DNA of 64,000 bases from Nocardia vulneris (GTDB lineage: Bacteria; Actinomycetota; Actinomycetes; Mycobacteriales; Mycobacteriaceae), in the NCBI RefSeq assembly GCF_001613425.1, contig NZ_BDCI01000035.1, positions 124,001 to 188,000 of the forward strand. Direction: 5' to 3'. Numbering within the stretch: position 1 is the first letter of the stretch; the number at the start of each line of letters is the position of its first letter. A program made the position numbers and the translations under genes. Below are positions 18,117-27,009 of this stretch, piece after piece. The notes under the pieces were generated by a model, which saw nothing but the letters and a program-made list of their open reading frames with translations, made no database searches and was not told the origin of the DNA.

Positions 18117-20054
18117 TTGTCCAGCGCCACCACTGATTCCCGCGACACCACCGGCTACCCGCCCGGCACCGAGTTCGCCGCCCTGGCGAATGCCGATGCG
18201 TCCCTGTACAGCTGGGCCGCCGAGGATCGGCAGGCGTTCTGGGCCGAGCAGGCGCGCAAGCTCGACTGGGCGCAACCGTGGTCGCAGGTGCTGGACTGGA
18301 GTGACGCGCCGGTCGCCAAGTGGTTCGTCGGCGGCAAGCTGAACGTCGCCCACAACTGTGTCGACCGGCACGTGCTCGCCGGGTACGGCGACCAGGTCGC
18401 CATCCACTGGGAGGGCGAGCCCGGCGACTCCCGCGATATCACCTACGGGGAACTGCGCGACGAAGTGTGCAGGGCCGCAAACTATTTCACCGAGCTGGGG
18501 CTGCGGGCGGGTGATCGGGTCGCCATCTATATGCCGATGGTGCCCGAGGCCATCGTCTCGATGCTGGCCTGCGCCCGGCTCGGCCTCACCCACTCGGTGG
18601 TGTTCGCGGGTTTCTCCCCCACCGCGCTGCGCCAGCGCGTCGACGACGCCGAGGCCAGATTGGTCGTCACCACCGACGGGCAGTGGCGGCGTGGGACGGC
18701 GGCGCCGCTGAAGGCGGCGGTCGACGAGGCGCTCGGCGGGGCGCCGTCCACCGTGGAGCACGTATTGGTGGTGCGGCGCACCGGAATCGAGACGCCGTGG
18801 ACCGAAGGCCGTGACCTGTGGTGGCACGACACCGTCACCGATGCCTCGCCCGAACACGAGGCGCAGGCCTTCGACGCCGAGCACCCGCTGTTCATCCTCT
18901 ACACCTCCGGCACCACCGGAAAACCCAAGGGCATCCTGCACACCAGCGGCGGCTACCTCACCCAGACCGCCTACACCCACCACAACGTCTTCGATCACAA
19001 AGCCGGACAAGACGTCTACTGGTGCACCGCCGACATCGGCTGGGTCACCGGCCACAGCTACATCGTCTACGGACCACTGTCCAACCGCGCCACCCAAGTG
19101 GTCTACGAGGGCACCCCGAACTCGCCCGACGAGCACCGGCATTTCCGGATCATCGAAAAGTACGGCGTCAGCATCTATTACACGGCGCCGACGCTGGTGC
19201 GCACGTTCATGAAATGGGGTCGTGAGATCCCCGACGCGCACGACCTGTCCTCGCTGCGGCTGCTCGGCAGCGTCGGTGAGCCGATCAACCCGGAGGCGTG
19301 GCGCTGGTATCGCGAGGTGATCGGCGGCAATCGCACGCCGATCGTGGACACCTGGTGGCAGACCGAGACCGGTTCGATCATGATCTCGCCGCTGCCCGGC
19401 GTGACCGCCGCCAAGCCCGGCGCGGCAATGACACCGCTGCCGGGCATCTCGGCCAAGGTCGTCGACGACGACGGTGTCGAACTCGGCCGCGGCGCAGCCG
19501 GATTGCTCGTGCTGGACCAGCCCTGGCCGTCGATGCTGCGCGGCATCTGGGGCGACATGGACCGGTTCCGTGACACCTACTGGGCCCGATTCGCCACCGC
19601 CGGTTGGTATTTCGCCGGTGACGGCGCGAAGCTCGACGACGACGGCGATCTCTGGGTGCTCGGCCGGGTGGACGACGTGATGAACGTGTCCGGGCACCGG
19701 ATCTCCACCGCGGAAGTGGAATCGGCGCTGGTCGGGCACTCCGGCGTCGCCGAGGCCGCCGTGGTCGGGGCCAGCGACGAGACCACCGGACAGGCCATCG
19801 TCGCCTTCGTCATCCTCGCCGCGGGCGCGGCGAACACCGGCGAGACCCTCGTCACAGAGCTGAAAGCGGCGGTCTCGCACGACATCAGCCCGATCGCCCG
19901 GCCCCGCGAGATCCACCTCGTGCCGGAACTCCCGAAGACCCGCAGCGGCAAGATCATGCGCCGGCTGCTGCGTGACGTGGCCGAAGGCCGCGAACTCGGC
20001 GACACCTCGACCCTGGTCGACCCCAAGGTCTTCGAGGCCATCGCCCGCGGGTGA
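18117..20054 (+). CDS. acs: Acetyl-CoA synthetase (AMP-forming)
   Basis: Activates acetate to acetyl-CoA via acetyl-AMP. At 645 aa it has the usual Acs length. The adenylate-forming P-loop reads YTSGTTGKPKGILH. Other signatures are WCTADIGWVTGHSY, DTWWQTETGS, WYFAGDGAKLDDDG and NVSGHRISTAE. The C-terminal PKTRSGKIMRRLLR contains the catalytic lysine that is the known acetylation site of this family. The TTG start has AGGAG eight bases upstream. It ends the operon, is followed by two hairpins, and would use the acetate brought in by the adjacent ActP-like symporters. Confidence 0.96.
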   Translation: MSSATTDSRDTTGYPPGTEFAALANADASLYSWAAEDRQAFWAEQARKLDWAQPWSQVLDWSDAPVAKWFVGGKLNVAHNCVDRHVLAGYGDQVAIHWEGEPGDSRDITYGELRDEVCRAANYFTELGLRAGDRVAIYMPMVPEAIVSMLACARLGLTHSVVFAGFSPTALRQRVDDAEARLVVTTDGQWRRGTAAPLKAAVDEALGGAPSTVEHVLVVRRTGIETPWTEGRDLWWHDTVTDASPEHEAQAFDAEHPLFILYTSGTTGKPKGILHTSGGYLTQTAYTHHNVFDHKAGQDVYWCTADIGWVTGHSYIVYGPLSNRATQVVYEGTPNSPDEHRHFRIIEKYGVSIYYTAPTLVRTFMKWGREIPDAHDLSSLRLLGSVGEPINPEAWRWYREVIGGNRTPIVDTWWQTETGSIMISPLPGVTAAKPGAAMTPLPGISAKVVDDDGVELGRGAAGLLVLDQPWPSMLRGIWGDMDRFRDTYWARFATAGWYFAGDGAKLDDDGDLWVLGRVDDVMNVSGHRISTAEVESALVGHSGVAEAAVVGASDETTGQAIVAFVILAAGAANTGETLVTELKAAVSHDISPIARPREIHLVPELPKTRSGKIMRRLLRDVAEGRELGDTSTLVDPKVFEAIARG

Positions 20055-20068
20055 ACCCGCACCGCGAC

Positions 20069-20103
20069 GGACCCGGCCGACTGACGAGGGGCGGGCCGGG
20101 TCC
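20069..20103 (+). terminator. Hairpin after acs
   Basis: A 10-bp stem, GGACCCGGCC (20069-20078) and GGCCGGGTCC (20094-20103), 15 bases after the acs stop. There is no U-tract, as is common in actinobacteria. Confidence 0.6.
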
Positions 20104-20158
20104 CTCGCGACCGGCAGCCGAGGTTTTCGACCGGATCGCTGCGGGGTAACCCGCTGAC

Positions 20159-20200
20159 GGCGGACCCGGTTACCCATCGATGAGGGGGACCGGGTCCGCC
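20159..20200 (-). terminator. Hairpin after the SARP gene (convergent with acs)
   Basis: A perfect 12-bp stem, GGCGGACCCGGT (20159-20170) and ACCGGGTCCGCC (20189-20200), 15 bases beyond the SARP stop. Together with the hairpin at 20069-20103 it separates two convergent genes. Confidence 0.6.
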
Positions 20201-20214
20201 CCTGCGTGTGCCGC

Positions 20215-23200
20215 TCAGCTCGGGGTTGCCGGCCCTGGTGTGCACGCCGCGGCCAGCTGCCGGGCCTCTGCCACGGTCAGTTTCGCGCCCGCCGTGTGCG
20301 CCTCGGTGAACGCGGACTCGCCGAGGGCCGCGCGCACGGTCGCGGCGGGCCGCTCGATGTCCGGGCGTTCGGCCGGGAGCAGTGGCATGCCGTTCGCCTC
20401 GCGGACGGTTTCGGCGGCCCCGAAAAGCTGCGCCGCGGTATCGAATGCGCCGAGCGCCCCGGCGGCGGCCGCGAGACCGGCCAGCGCGAAGGCGGTGTCG
20501 CGCGGCGCTTCGATGCGCTGGGCGCCGTCGAGGGCCTCTAGGTGCATGGCGAGGGCCGCGGCGAACTCGCCGCGTTCCTCGTGCAGATAGCCGAGTTCGA
20601 CCTGCAACATGGGCAGGAACAGTGGCGTCTCGTCGCCCTCCGTCGGCGTCATGGCCAGCAGCTCGCGCAGCATGCGTTCGGCCGCTTCGGATTCCCCGAC
20701 CCGGCGCGCGGTGAACGCCAGCACGATCGAGGCGAACACCCGGCTCGGGCCGTAACCGTGCTCGGCGGCCAGCCGCAATGCCTGCTCCCCCATGCCGCGA
20801 GCGCGCTCGAATTCGGTGTGCTGCATGGCGATCCAGCCGAGCCAGCACAGATGGGTGCACACCTGGCCCCACAGCTCCAGCTCCTGCGCCAATCCCAAAG
20901 CCTCGGTGTGGATGTCGGCGGCTCCGGCCAGGTCGCCGGTCAATTCGGCCAGACCGCCCAGCCATTCGGCGGCCTGGAGCCTGCCCCAGCGATCGTCGAT
21001 CTCGGCGAACAGGCGTGCGGCCGAGCGCGCGTGGTGCGCCAGCGCCGTCAGATCCGCCCGGCTGTGCGCGGCCTGCGCCAGCGCCACATGGCCGGTGGCC
21101 ACGCCCCAGCGGTCGCCGAGCCGCTCGCAGACCGGAAGTGCCCGGTGCACCAGGCCTTCCAGCTCGGGCAGGTCGCCCGAATCGAGGGCGGAGACGGCGA
21201 GGAACAATTCGGCCCTGGCCCGCCCCGCCGGGTCGTCGATGGTGTCGAATACCGCGAACACCTCGGCCCGCTTGGCCGCGCCGCCGGTGAATTCCGCCTG
21301 CTGAAAGGCGAATCCGGCCCGCCAGGCCAGTGCGGGCGCGCGCTGTTCGGGTGCGCCGCCCAGCGCCAGGGCGGCCTCGAACCAGCGCCGCGCCTCGGCC
21401 AGCCGACCGCGCAGGAACCAGTACCAGGCGAGCGCGTTCACCAGCCGCAGCGCGTGCTCGGCCGCACCGGCGCGCAGATAACCATCCAGTGCCACTCGCA
21501 GATTCGCGACCTCGGCGTCCAACCGCAGCAGCCACCGGCGTTGGTCGGCGCCGGTCAACTCGGGGGCCGCCCGCTCGGCCAGTTCCAGGTAGTACCGGTG
21601 GTGCGCCTCGAAGGCCGTCTCGAACTCCCCCGCTTCGGCCAGGCGATCCATGCTGAACGCGGCCACCGACTCGAGCAGTCGGTACCGCCGACCGACGGCC
21701 TGCACCAGCGATCGATCCACCAGTCGCCCGACCACATCGGCGACCGTCGACGGATCGAGCGCGATACCGGGGCCGGGCGCGGTCGCACTGTTGCCGGATA
21801 TCGGTCCGGCGGGCGGGTCGCCGAGCGATCCCCTTGTGGCGCAAACGATCTCGGCCGCCTCCAGGGTGCAGCCGCCCGCGTGCACGGCCAGGCGGCGCAG
21901 CACCGTCTGTTCCGTCTCGTCCAGCAGCCCCCAGCTCCAGTCGATCATCGCGGTCAGCGTCTGCTGGCGGGGCGGCGCGCCACGGTGACCGGTGGCCAGC
22001 AACCGGAAGCGGTCGTCGAGCCGGGCGACCATCTCGTGCACGCCGAGCGCGCGGACCCGGGTCGCCGCCAGTTCCAGGGCGAGCGGGATGCCGTCGAGTC
22101 GGCGGCAGAGGGTGGCGACCGCGGCCGCGGTGTCCGCGTCCAGCACGAAAGTACGATCGCTCGCCCGCGCACGGGTCACGAAAAGCTGGACCGCACCGGC
22201 ATTTTCGAGGGCAGTCAGATCGGTATCGGAACTCGGCACGGCGAGCGGTTCGACCGTGACGACCTCTTCGCCGGGCAGGCGCAGCTGCTCTTGACTGGTC
22301 GCCAGGATGTGCAGGTTCGGCGCGGCGCCGAGCAGCAGTTCCGCCAGATCGGCGGCGTAGTCCACGACATGTTCACAGTTGTCGAGAACGAGCAGCAGTT
22401 CCTGCTCGGCCAGTGCGGCGCGGACCAGTTCGACGGGATCGCCGCCGTCGTCGGTACGGATGTCGAGCACCTGCGCGACCGCATCGACGAGGAAGCAGGG
22501 CCCGTCGGCGGCGGTGGGTTGCAGCGGCGCCAATTCGACCAGCCAGGTGCCCTGCGCGAAACGGTCGGTCGACGCGGCGGCCGCGGCCAGGGCCAGCCGG
22601 GTCTTGCCGACGCCGCCCGGCCCGGTCAGCGTGACCAGCCTGGCCTCGTCCACCGCGCGCCGCACCTCGGCGAGATCGTGTGCCCGCCCGATGAGTTCGG
22701 TGCGCTGGGCGGGGATGTTCGAGGTGCGCCGCCGCAGCACCGGCGCCGACGGCGCGGCGGTGAGCACCAGATCCTGGCCCAGGATCGAGCCGTGCAGCGC
22801 GACCAGCTCCGGGCTGGGGTCCAGACCCAATTCGTCGGCGAGCTGCCTGCGTAGATCCGCGTAGCTGTCCAGCGCCTCGGCCTGCCGGCCCGCACCGTAG
22901 AGTGCCTTCAGCTGGGCGGCGCGAAGACGTTCCCGCAGTGGGTATTCGGCGACGATCGCGGCGAGTTCCCCTGCGACGTCCCGGTATTCGCCGAGAGCCA
23001 GGCGCGCCTCGGCCAGTTCCTCCACCGCGACCAGGCGCTGTTCGGTCAACTGCGCGATGGCGGGCTGGGCGAACGTGGCGTCTCGGAAGTCGGCGAACGC
23101 TGGACCGCGCCACAGCGCGAGCGCCTCGGTGAGGGTGCGCGCCCGCTCGCGCAGCTCGGTGGACGCCCGCGCGGTCGCCACCAACTCACGAAACCGCAAC

Positions 23201-23502
23201 GCGTCCACCGCGGTCGTGGCGAGCCGGTAGCCGGGCGGCGGCGAGACCACCAGCTCACGGGCGCCGGACTCGGCGTCCTCCAGCGCCCGCCGCAATTGCG
23301 AGGCCTTCGCGGCGAGGGTGCCCGCCGGATTGCCGGGCGGATCGTCGGCCCAGATGTCGTCGATCAGGCGATCACTCGATACCGGTTGCCCCGGCTGCAC
23401 CAGCAGGTCGGCCAGCAACGCCCGCACCTTTGTCCCGGGAATCGGCACGACTGTGCCGCCGTCCGTCCAGACCGTCAACGGACCGAGCACACCAAACCGC
23501 AT
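20215..23502 (-). CDS. SARP/AfsR-like transcriptional regulator with ATPase and TPR domains
   Basis: A 1095-residue regulator. Residues 1-95 form an OmpR-type winged helix (MRFGVLGPLTVW, ALLADLLVQPGQPVS). Residues 96-245 form a bacterial transcriptional activator domain (PGYRLATTAVDALRF, LGLDPSPELVALH). A STAND ATPase follows with Walker A GPGGVGKT near residue 300 and LLLVLDNCEHV as Walker B. The last 450 residues are TPR-like. The start lies 116 bases from the divergent lipoprotein hydrolase, which it may regulate. No promoter or direct repeats were firmly assigned in the gap. Large SARPs often control secondary metabolism, but no such cluster is visible here. Confidence 0.9.
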   Translation of the reverse strand: MRFGVLGPLTVWTDGGTVVPIPGTKVRALLADLLVQPGQPVSSDRLIDDIWADDPPGNPAGTLAAKASQLRRALEDAESGARELVVSPPPGYRLATTAVDALRFRELVATARASTELRERARTLTEALALWRGPAFADFRDATFAQPAIAQLTEQRLVAVEELAEARLALGEYRDVAGELAAIVAEYPLRERLRAAQLKALYGAGRQAEALDSYADLRRQLADELGLDPSPELVALHGSILGQDLVLTAAPSAPVLRRRTSNIPAQRTELIGRAHDLAEVRRAVDEARLVTLTGPGGVGKTRLALAAAAASTDRFAQGTWLVELAPLQPTAADGPCFLVDAVAQVLDIRTDDGGDPVELVRAALAEQELLLVLDNCEHVVDYAADLAELLLGAAPNLHILATSQEQLRLPGEEVVTVEPLAVPSSDTDLTALENAGAVQLFVTRARASDRTFVLDADTAAAVATLCRRLDGIPLALELAATRVRALGVHEMVARLDDRFRLLATGHRGAPPRQQTLTAMIDWSWGLLDETEQTVLRRLAVHAGGCTLEAAEIVCATRGSLGDPPAGPISGNSATAPGPGIALDPSTVADVVGRLVDRSLVQAVGRRYRLLESVAAFSMDRLAEAGEFETAFEAHHRYYLELAERAAPELTGADQRRWLLRLDAEVANLRVALDGYLRAGAAEHALRLVNALAWYWFLRGRLAEARRWFEAALALGGAPEQRAPALAWRAGFAFQQAEFTGGAAKRAEVFAVFDTIDDPAGRARAELFLAVSALDSGDLPELEGLVHRALPVCERLGDRWGVATGHVALAQAAHSRADLTALAHHARSAARLFAEIDDRWGRLQAAEWLGGLAELTGDLAGAADIHTEALGLAQELELWGQVCTHLCWLGWIAMQHTEFERARGMGEQALRLAAEHGYGPSRVFASIVLAFTARRVGESEAAERMLRELLAMTPTEGDETPLFLPMLQVELGYLHEERGEFAAALAMHLEALDGAQRIEAPRDTAFALAGLAAAAGALGAFDTAAQLFGAAETVREANGMPLLPAERPDIERPAATVRAALGESAFTEAHTAGAKLTVAEARQLAAACTPGPATPS

Positions 23503-23618
23503 ACGGGCAGCTTAACCATGCCCTCGAGCGGCGGAATCACACCGTAAACAAACCGGAAGGTGGGCCGCGCAGAGTTGGTGACAACGCAGGACGAACTCCC
23601 CACAGAAAAGAGCCTCCG

Positions 23619-24518
23619 ATGAAACTCACCACCGTCTTCGCCGCCGCTGCCCTCGCCGCCACCGCGCTGCTGACCGGTTGCGCGACCGCGGACCAGCCCG
23701 CGAAGTCCACGCCCGGCGCCTACGCCGACGTCAACGGCCTGCACATGTACTACGAGGTGCACGGCGCCCCGACCGATCAGCCGCCGCTGGTGCTGCTGCA
23801 CGGCGCGCTGTCCGGCATCGACACCGACTTCGGCCAGCTGATCCCCGAGCTGTCCAAGACCCGCCAGGTCATCGCGGTGGAACAGCAGGCGCACGGCCGC
23901 ACCGCCGACGTCGATCGACTGCTGCGGACCCCGCAGATGGCGGCCGACACCGTGGCGTTACTGAAGCAGATCGGCGTGCAGCGGGCCGACATCCTCGGCT
24001 ACAGCATGGGTGCCGGTGTGGCACTGGAGATCACGCTGAAGAATCCGGAGTTGGTGCGCAAGCAGATCTTGGCGGCGGGCTCGCTGGGCGCGGGCGGCAT
24101 GCATCCCGGGCTGCTCGAAGGGCTCGCCGAGCTGAAGCCCGAGATGCTGCACGGGTCACCGTTCCACGAGGACTACCTGAAGAACGCGCCGCGCCCGGAG
24201 GACTTCCCGAAACTGGTCGAGCGGGTGCGCGAGCAGGACATGAACGGCATCCCGGAGGTCGCGCCCGACGACGCCCGCAAGATCAAGGCGCCGACGCTGA
24301 CCGTGATCGGCGACTCCGACATCGTCCGGCCCGAGCACGCGGTCGAGATGTTCCGGCTCTTCGGCGGCGGCATCATGGGCGACACCCCGGCCGGGCTGCC
24401 GAACGCACAGCTGGCCATCCTGCCCGGCACCACGCACGTCACGCTGGTGCACCGGCCCGACCTGCTGCTGCCGATGATCCCGGCCTTCCTCGACGCCCCT
24501 GTCAAGGACACGCTGTGA
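23619..24518 (+). CDS. Alpha/beta hydrolase, lipoprotein-anchored
   Basis: A 299-residue alpha/beta hydrolase. The signal peptide ends in the lipobox LLTGC at about residue 21, so the mature enzyme is probably anchored outside the cytoplasmic membrane. The nucleophile elbow is GYSMGAG, the oxyanion region LLHGALSG and the catalytic His is in GTTHVTL. The start is ATG 23619; the longer frame upstream crosses the divergent promoter region. It is coupled by a GTGA overlap to the flavin reductase gene. The substrate is unknown. Confidence 0.88.
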   Translation: MKLTTVFAAAALAATALLTGCATADQPAKSTPGAYADVNGLHMYYEVHGAPTDQPPLVLLHGALSGIDTDFGQLIPELSKTRQVIAVEQQAHGRTADVDRLLRTPQMAADTVALLKQIGVQRADILGYSMGAGVALEITLKNPELVRKQILAAGSLGAGGMHPGLLEGLAELKPEMLHGSPFHEDYLKNAPRPEDFPKLVERVREQDMNGIPEVAPDDARKIKAPTLTVIGDSDIVRPEHAVEMFRLFGGGIMGDTPAGLPNAQLAILPGTTHVTLVHRPDLLLPMIPAFLDAPVKDTL

Positions 24519-25147
24519 CACAGCAGCGCGGGAGCGACCCGGCGCGCACCGCGAGCCGGGTGGCGGGCGAGCCGGACCGGTTGCGGGTGGTGCTGATCCA
24601 GAGCAGCACCCGCACCGGGCGGTTCGGGCCGACCGTGGCCGACTGGTTCGCCCGGCAGCTGCGCCGCCGCGACCTGCAGGTGGATCGGCTCGACCTCGCG
24701 ACCGCCGGGCTGCCCGACCAGCTGGCCGGCCACGACGAACCGGCACCGATCGCGGTGCGGCAGTTCGGCGATCGGCTGGCCGCCGCCGACGCGTTCGTCG
24801 TGGTCACCCCCGAATACAACCGCAGCTTCCCCGCCGCCCTGAAAAACGCGATCGACTGGTTCGACACCGAATGGGCGGCCAAACCGGTCACCGTCGTCGG
24901 CTACGGCACCGACTGCGACGGCGGGCACGCCGCCACCCAGCTCCGCCAGATCTTCGGCGAACTCAACGCCGTCCCTATCCGCCGCACCCTCACCATCACC
25001 AAGGCCTGGCAACGCTTCGCCCCCAACGGTTCCTGGCCCCGCCGCGACCCCGACCTCGAAGCCGCCACCACCGCCGCCGTCGACCAACTCCTCTGGTGGG
25101 CCGCCGCCCTCCGCACCGCCCGCACCACCACCCCCTTCATCCCCTGA
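24515..25147 (+). CDS. NADPH-dependent FMN reductase family protein
   Basis: A 210-residue flavodoxin-fold oxidoreductase. Characteristic parts are LRVVLIQSSTRTGRFGPTVADWF, the PEYNRSFPAALKNAIDW loop that binds FMN, and KPVTVVGYG. A short N-terminal extension of about 24 residues precedes the fold. GTG 24515 overlaps the hydrolase stop, so the two genes are co-translated. Members reduce quinones, azo compounds or metals using NADPH. The hydrolase/reductase pair divergent from a SARP could be a small detoxification unit, which is inference. Confidence 0.85.
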   Translation: MTQQRGSDPARTASRVAGEPDRLRVVLIQSSTRTGRFGPTVADWFARQLRRRDLQVDRLDLATAGLPDQLAGHDEPAPIAVRQFGDRLAAADAFVVVTPEYNRSFPAALKNAIDWFDTEWAAKPVTVVGYGTDCDGGHAATQLRQIFGELNAVPIRRTLTITKAWQRFAPNGSWPRRDPDLEAATTAAVDQLLWWAAALRTARTTTPFIP

Positions 25148-25172
25148 CCCCCACACCATCCAGATGCAGTGC

Positions 25173-25251
25173 TGGACAGACGATCACCAGGTAATGGTGG
25201 CGGCATCGTTCGAGTAGCTGCCGCCACCATTACCTGGTGATCATCTGTCCA
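25173..25251. repeat. Palindromic intergenic repeat family 2, near-perfect hairpin
   Basis: Two 33-base arms (25173-25205 and 25219-25251) pair with a single mismatch around a 13-base loop. The arms begin with TGGACAGACGATCACCAGG and end with TGTCCA. It lies 26 bases after the flavin reductase stop. It may also serve as a terminator, but the same sequence recurs in degenerate form at 876-953, so it is a dispersed element. The rest of 25148-25349 has no gene. Confidence 0.8.
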
Positions 25252-25349
25252 ACGGCGGCAGGTATGCGCGGTTGAACCGGTGGGGTGGGTGGGCCGTAGA
25301 TAGGGGGAGCGGTGCGCGGGATGTGGCGGCCGTGTTTCGAGGAGATCTT

Positions 25350-26000
25350 ATGAGACGTCTCGGGCCTTGGCTCACCTTGGCGGCGGTGGCGGTGCTCGGC
25401 ATCGCGCTGGTTGTCGTGAATATGTCGAAAGAAAGCGAACCCGCTGCGGCGGAAAAGAATACGGCGGTGGGGGCGACAAGCACGGTTGCCCCGGTAGCGC
25501 CGCCGGCCGATGCGACTGTGCCGGTGCAGTTTCCGGCGAAAGCGGACTATGTGGGCAGCGTTGCACCGGGTGCGCCGATCACGTTGTCGATCACCGTCGA
25601 AGGGGGTGCGGCGATCGCCTATGCCTGTGACGGGGCTGCGGTCGAGTCCTGGCTACAGGGCAGTGCCGTGGACGGAACGCTGAAGCTGACCGGCAAGAAC
25701 GAGGCCAGGCTGGACGGGCGTTATGACGGCAAGAACGTCACCGGCACGCTCGCGCTCGGCGCGAAGAAGTGGGAATTCAGCACTGCGGCAGTGCAATCGC
25801 CCGCCGGACTCTACGTCTACACCGAGGGCGGCGTGCGGCAGAGCTGGATCGTCGACGGCAACGGCGCGGTCACCGGCGTCCAGCGGGCCGCCGATGGCAG
25901 CACCGCGCCCGCGCCGGCCCTGGCTCCGGACGCGACCGCGATCGTCAACGGCAAGAAGATCATTGCGAACAAGGTGAGCGGTGGTGACCGTGTCGGCTGA
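25350..26000 (+). CDS. Membrane-anchored exported protein of unknown function
   Basis: A 216-residue protein with a single N-terminal signal-anchor helix (WLTLAAVAVLGIALVVV). An A/P-rich linker follows, then a beta-rich domain of about 110 residues (about 60-170) with DGTLKLTGKNEARLDGRYDGKNVTG-like strands. The last 45 residues are A/P/G-rich. ATG 25350 has GAGGAG seven bases upstream, so the longer upstream frame is rejected. It overlaps the next gene by about 20 bp, forming an operon with the DUF6529-like and Rieske genes. No known family is recognised. Confidence 0.82.
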   Translation: MRRLGPWLTLAAVAVLGIALVVVNMSKESEPAAAEKNTAVGATSTVAPVAPPADATVPVQFPAKADYVGSVAPGAPITLSITVEGGAAIAYACDGAAVESWLQGSAVDGTLKLTGKNEARLDGRYDGKNVTGTLALGAKKWEFSTAAVQSPAGLYVYTEGGVRQSWIVDGNGAVTGVQRAADGSTAPAPALAPDATAIVNGKKIIANKVSGGDRVG

Positions 26001-26559
26001 GCGCGAGACCGCACCCCTCGGACGGTCGCAATCCGGTACGGCGGCCCTCGCCGTCGCACTGCTGATCGGCGCCGCGGTGGCGGTGTTGCTCGGCGTGTAC
26101 GGGAAAACGCATGAACCGGCGGCTTTCTCGGTCAATGTCGCCGGCTTCTCCGGTCCGCAGGCGGTGAAGACTTGGCTGGCCACTTTCGCTTTCGTGCTCG
26201 CACTCGGTCAGTTCGTTTCGGCGCTGGCGATGTACGGCAAGGTGCGTGGGCGCACGCCGTCGTGGGTCGGGACCGTGCACGTGTGGTCGGGCAGGCTGGC
26301 CGTGCTGGTGAGTGTGCCGGTCGCGGTGCACTGTCTGTACGCCTTGGGTTTTCAGCACTACGACGCCCGGGTGCTCTGGCATTCGCTGCTAGGCTGTTTC
26401 TTCTACGGCGCGTTCGTCGCCAAGATGCTGCTGCTCACCCGAAAGGGGTTGCCCGGCTGGGTGGTTCCGGTGGCGGGTGGGCTGGTGCTGACCGGGCTCA
26501 CCGGACTCTGGCTCACCTCGTCGCTGTGGTTCTTCCAGCACAACGGCCTCACCTTCTGA
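25981..26559 (+). CDS. DUF6529-like multi-helix membrane protein
   Basis: A 192-residue integral membrane protein with five predicted helices. Conserved histidines lie near the membrane (GTVHVWSGRLAV, VAVHCLYALGFQHYDAR, WHSLLGCFFYG). Their arrangement resembles b-type-haem-binding helices of small cytochromes, but haem ligation is inference. GTG 25981 or 25984 overlaps the preceding gene, with AAGGTGAG nearby. A Rieske protein follows, which supports a role as the membrane part of an electron-transfer pair. Confidence 0.82.
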   Translation: MVTVSAERETAPLGRSQSGTAALAVALLIGAAVAVLLGVYGKTHEPAAFSVNVAGFSGPQAVKTWLATFAFVLALGQFVSALAMYGKVRGRTPSWVGTVHVWSGRLAVLVSVPVAVHCLYALGFQHYDARVLWHSLLGCFFYGAFVAKMLLLTRKGLPGWVVPVAGGLVLTGLTGLWLTSSLWFFQHNGLTF

Positions 26560-26574
26560 TCGGAGATCGACCCC

Positions 26575-27009
26575 ATGACGCACGACGAACCGCTGCTCAC
26601 CCGCCGCACCGTGGTCGCGGCGAGCACCGTGGTCGCCGCCGCGGCACTCACCGCGTGCACCACCTACGGCAAGGAAGACGCGGCGCCCGCGCCGAAACCG
26701 GTGCAGGCCGAGCCGCCCGGCAACGCGGCCGTCGAGGCGATCGCCAAGACGGCCGACATCCCGGTCGGCGGCGGGGTGATCGTCGGCGACACCGTGATCA
26801 CCCAGCCGAGCGCGGGATCGTTCGTCGGCCTGTCCGCGGTGTGCACGCACGCGGGCTGCAAGGTCGCGACCGTCTCCGGCGGCACCATCAATTGCGCTTG
26901 CCACGGCAGCAGGTACGCGCTGGACGGCACGGTGGCCGGCGGCCCGGCCCCGCGACCGTTGGCCGCGAAAACTATTCGGGTGGTGGGTGATTCGGTGGTG
27001 CCGGGCTAG
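26575..27009 (+). CDS. Rieske [2Fe-2S] protein, Tat/lipoprotein-exported
   Basis: A 144-residue Rieske iron-sulfur protein. The cluster-binding boxes are CTHAGC and CACHGS, each giving one Cys and one His ligand, with the extra disulfide cysteines present. The N-terminus has a twin-arginine stretch (LLTRRTVVAAST) followed by a lipobox-like LTAC, so export in folded form and lipid anchoring are likely. ATG 26575 has GGAG upstream. It ends the operon with the DUF6529-like membrane protein. The electron donor and acceptor are unknown. It converges with a VOC gene, overlapping by 4 bases. Confidence 0.92.
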   Translation: MTHDEPLLTRRTVVAASTVVAAAALTACTTYGKEDAAPAPKPVQAEPPGNAAVEAIAKTADIPVGGGVIVGDTVITQPSAGSFVGLSAVCTHAGCKVATVSGGTINCACHGSRYALDGTVAGGPAPRPLAAKTIRVVGDSVVPG

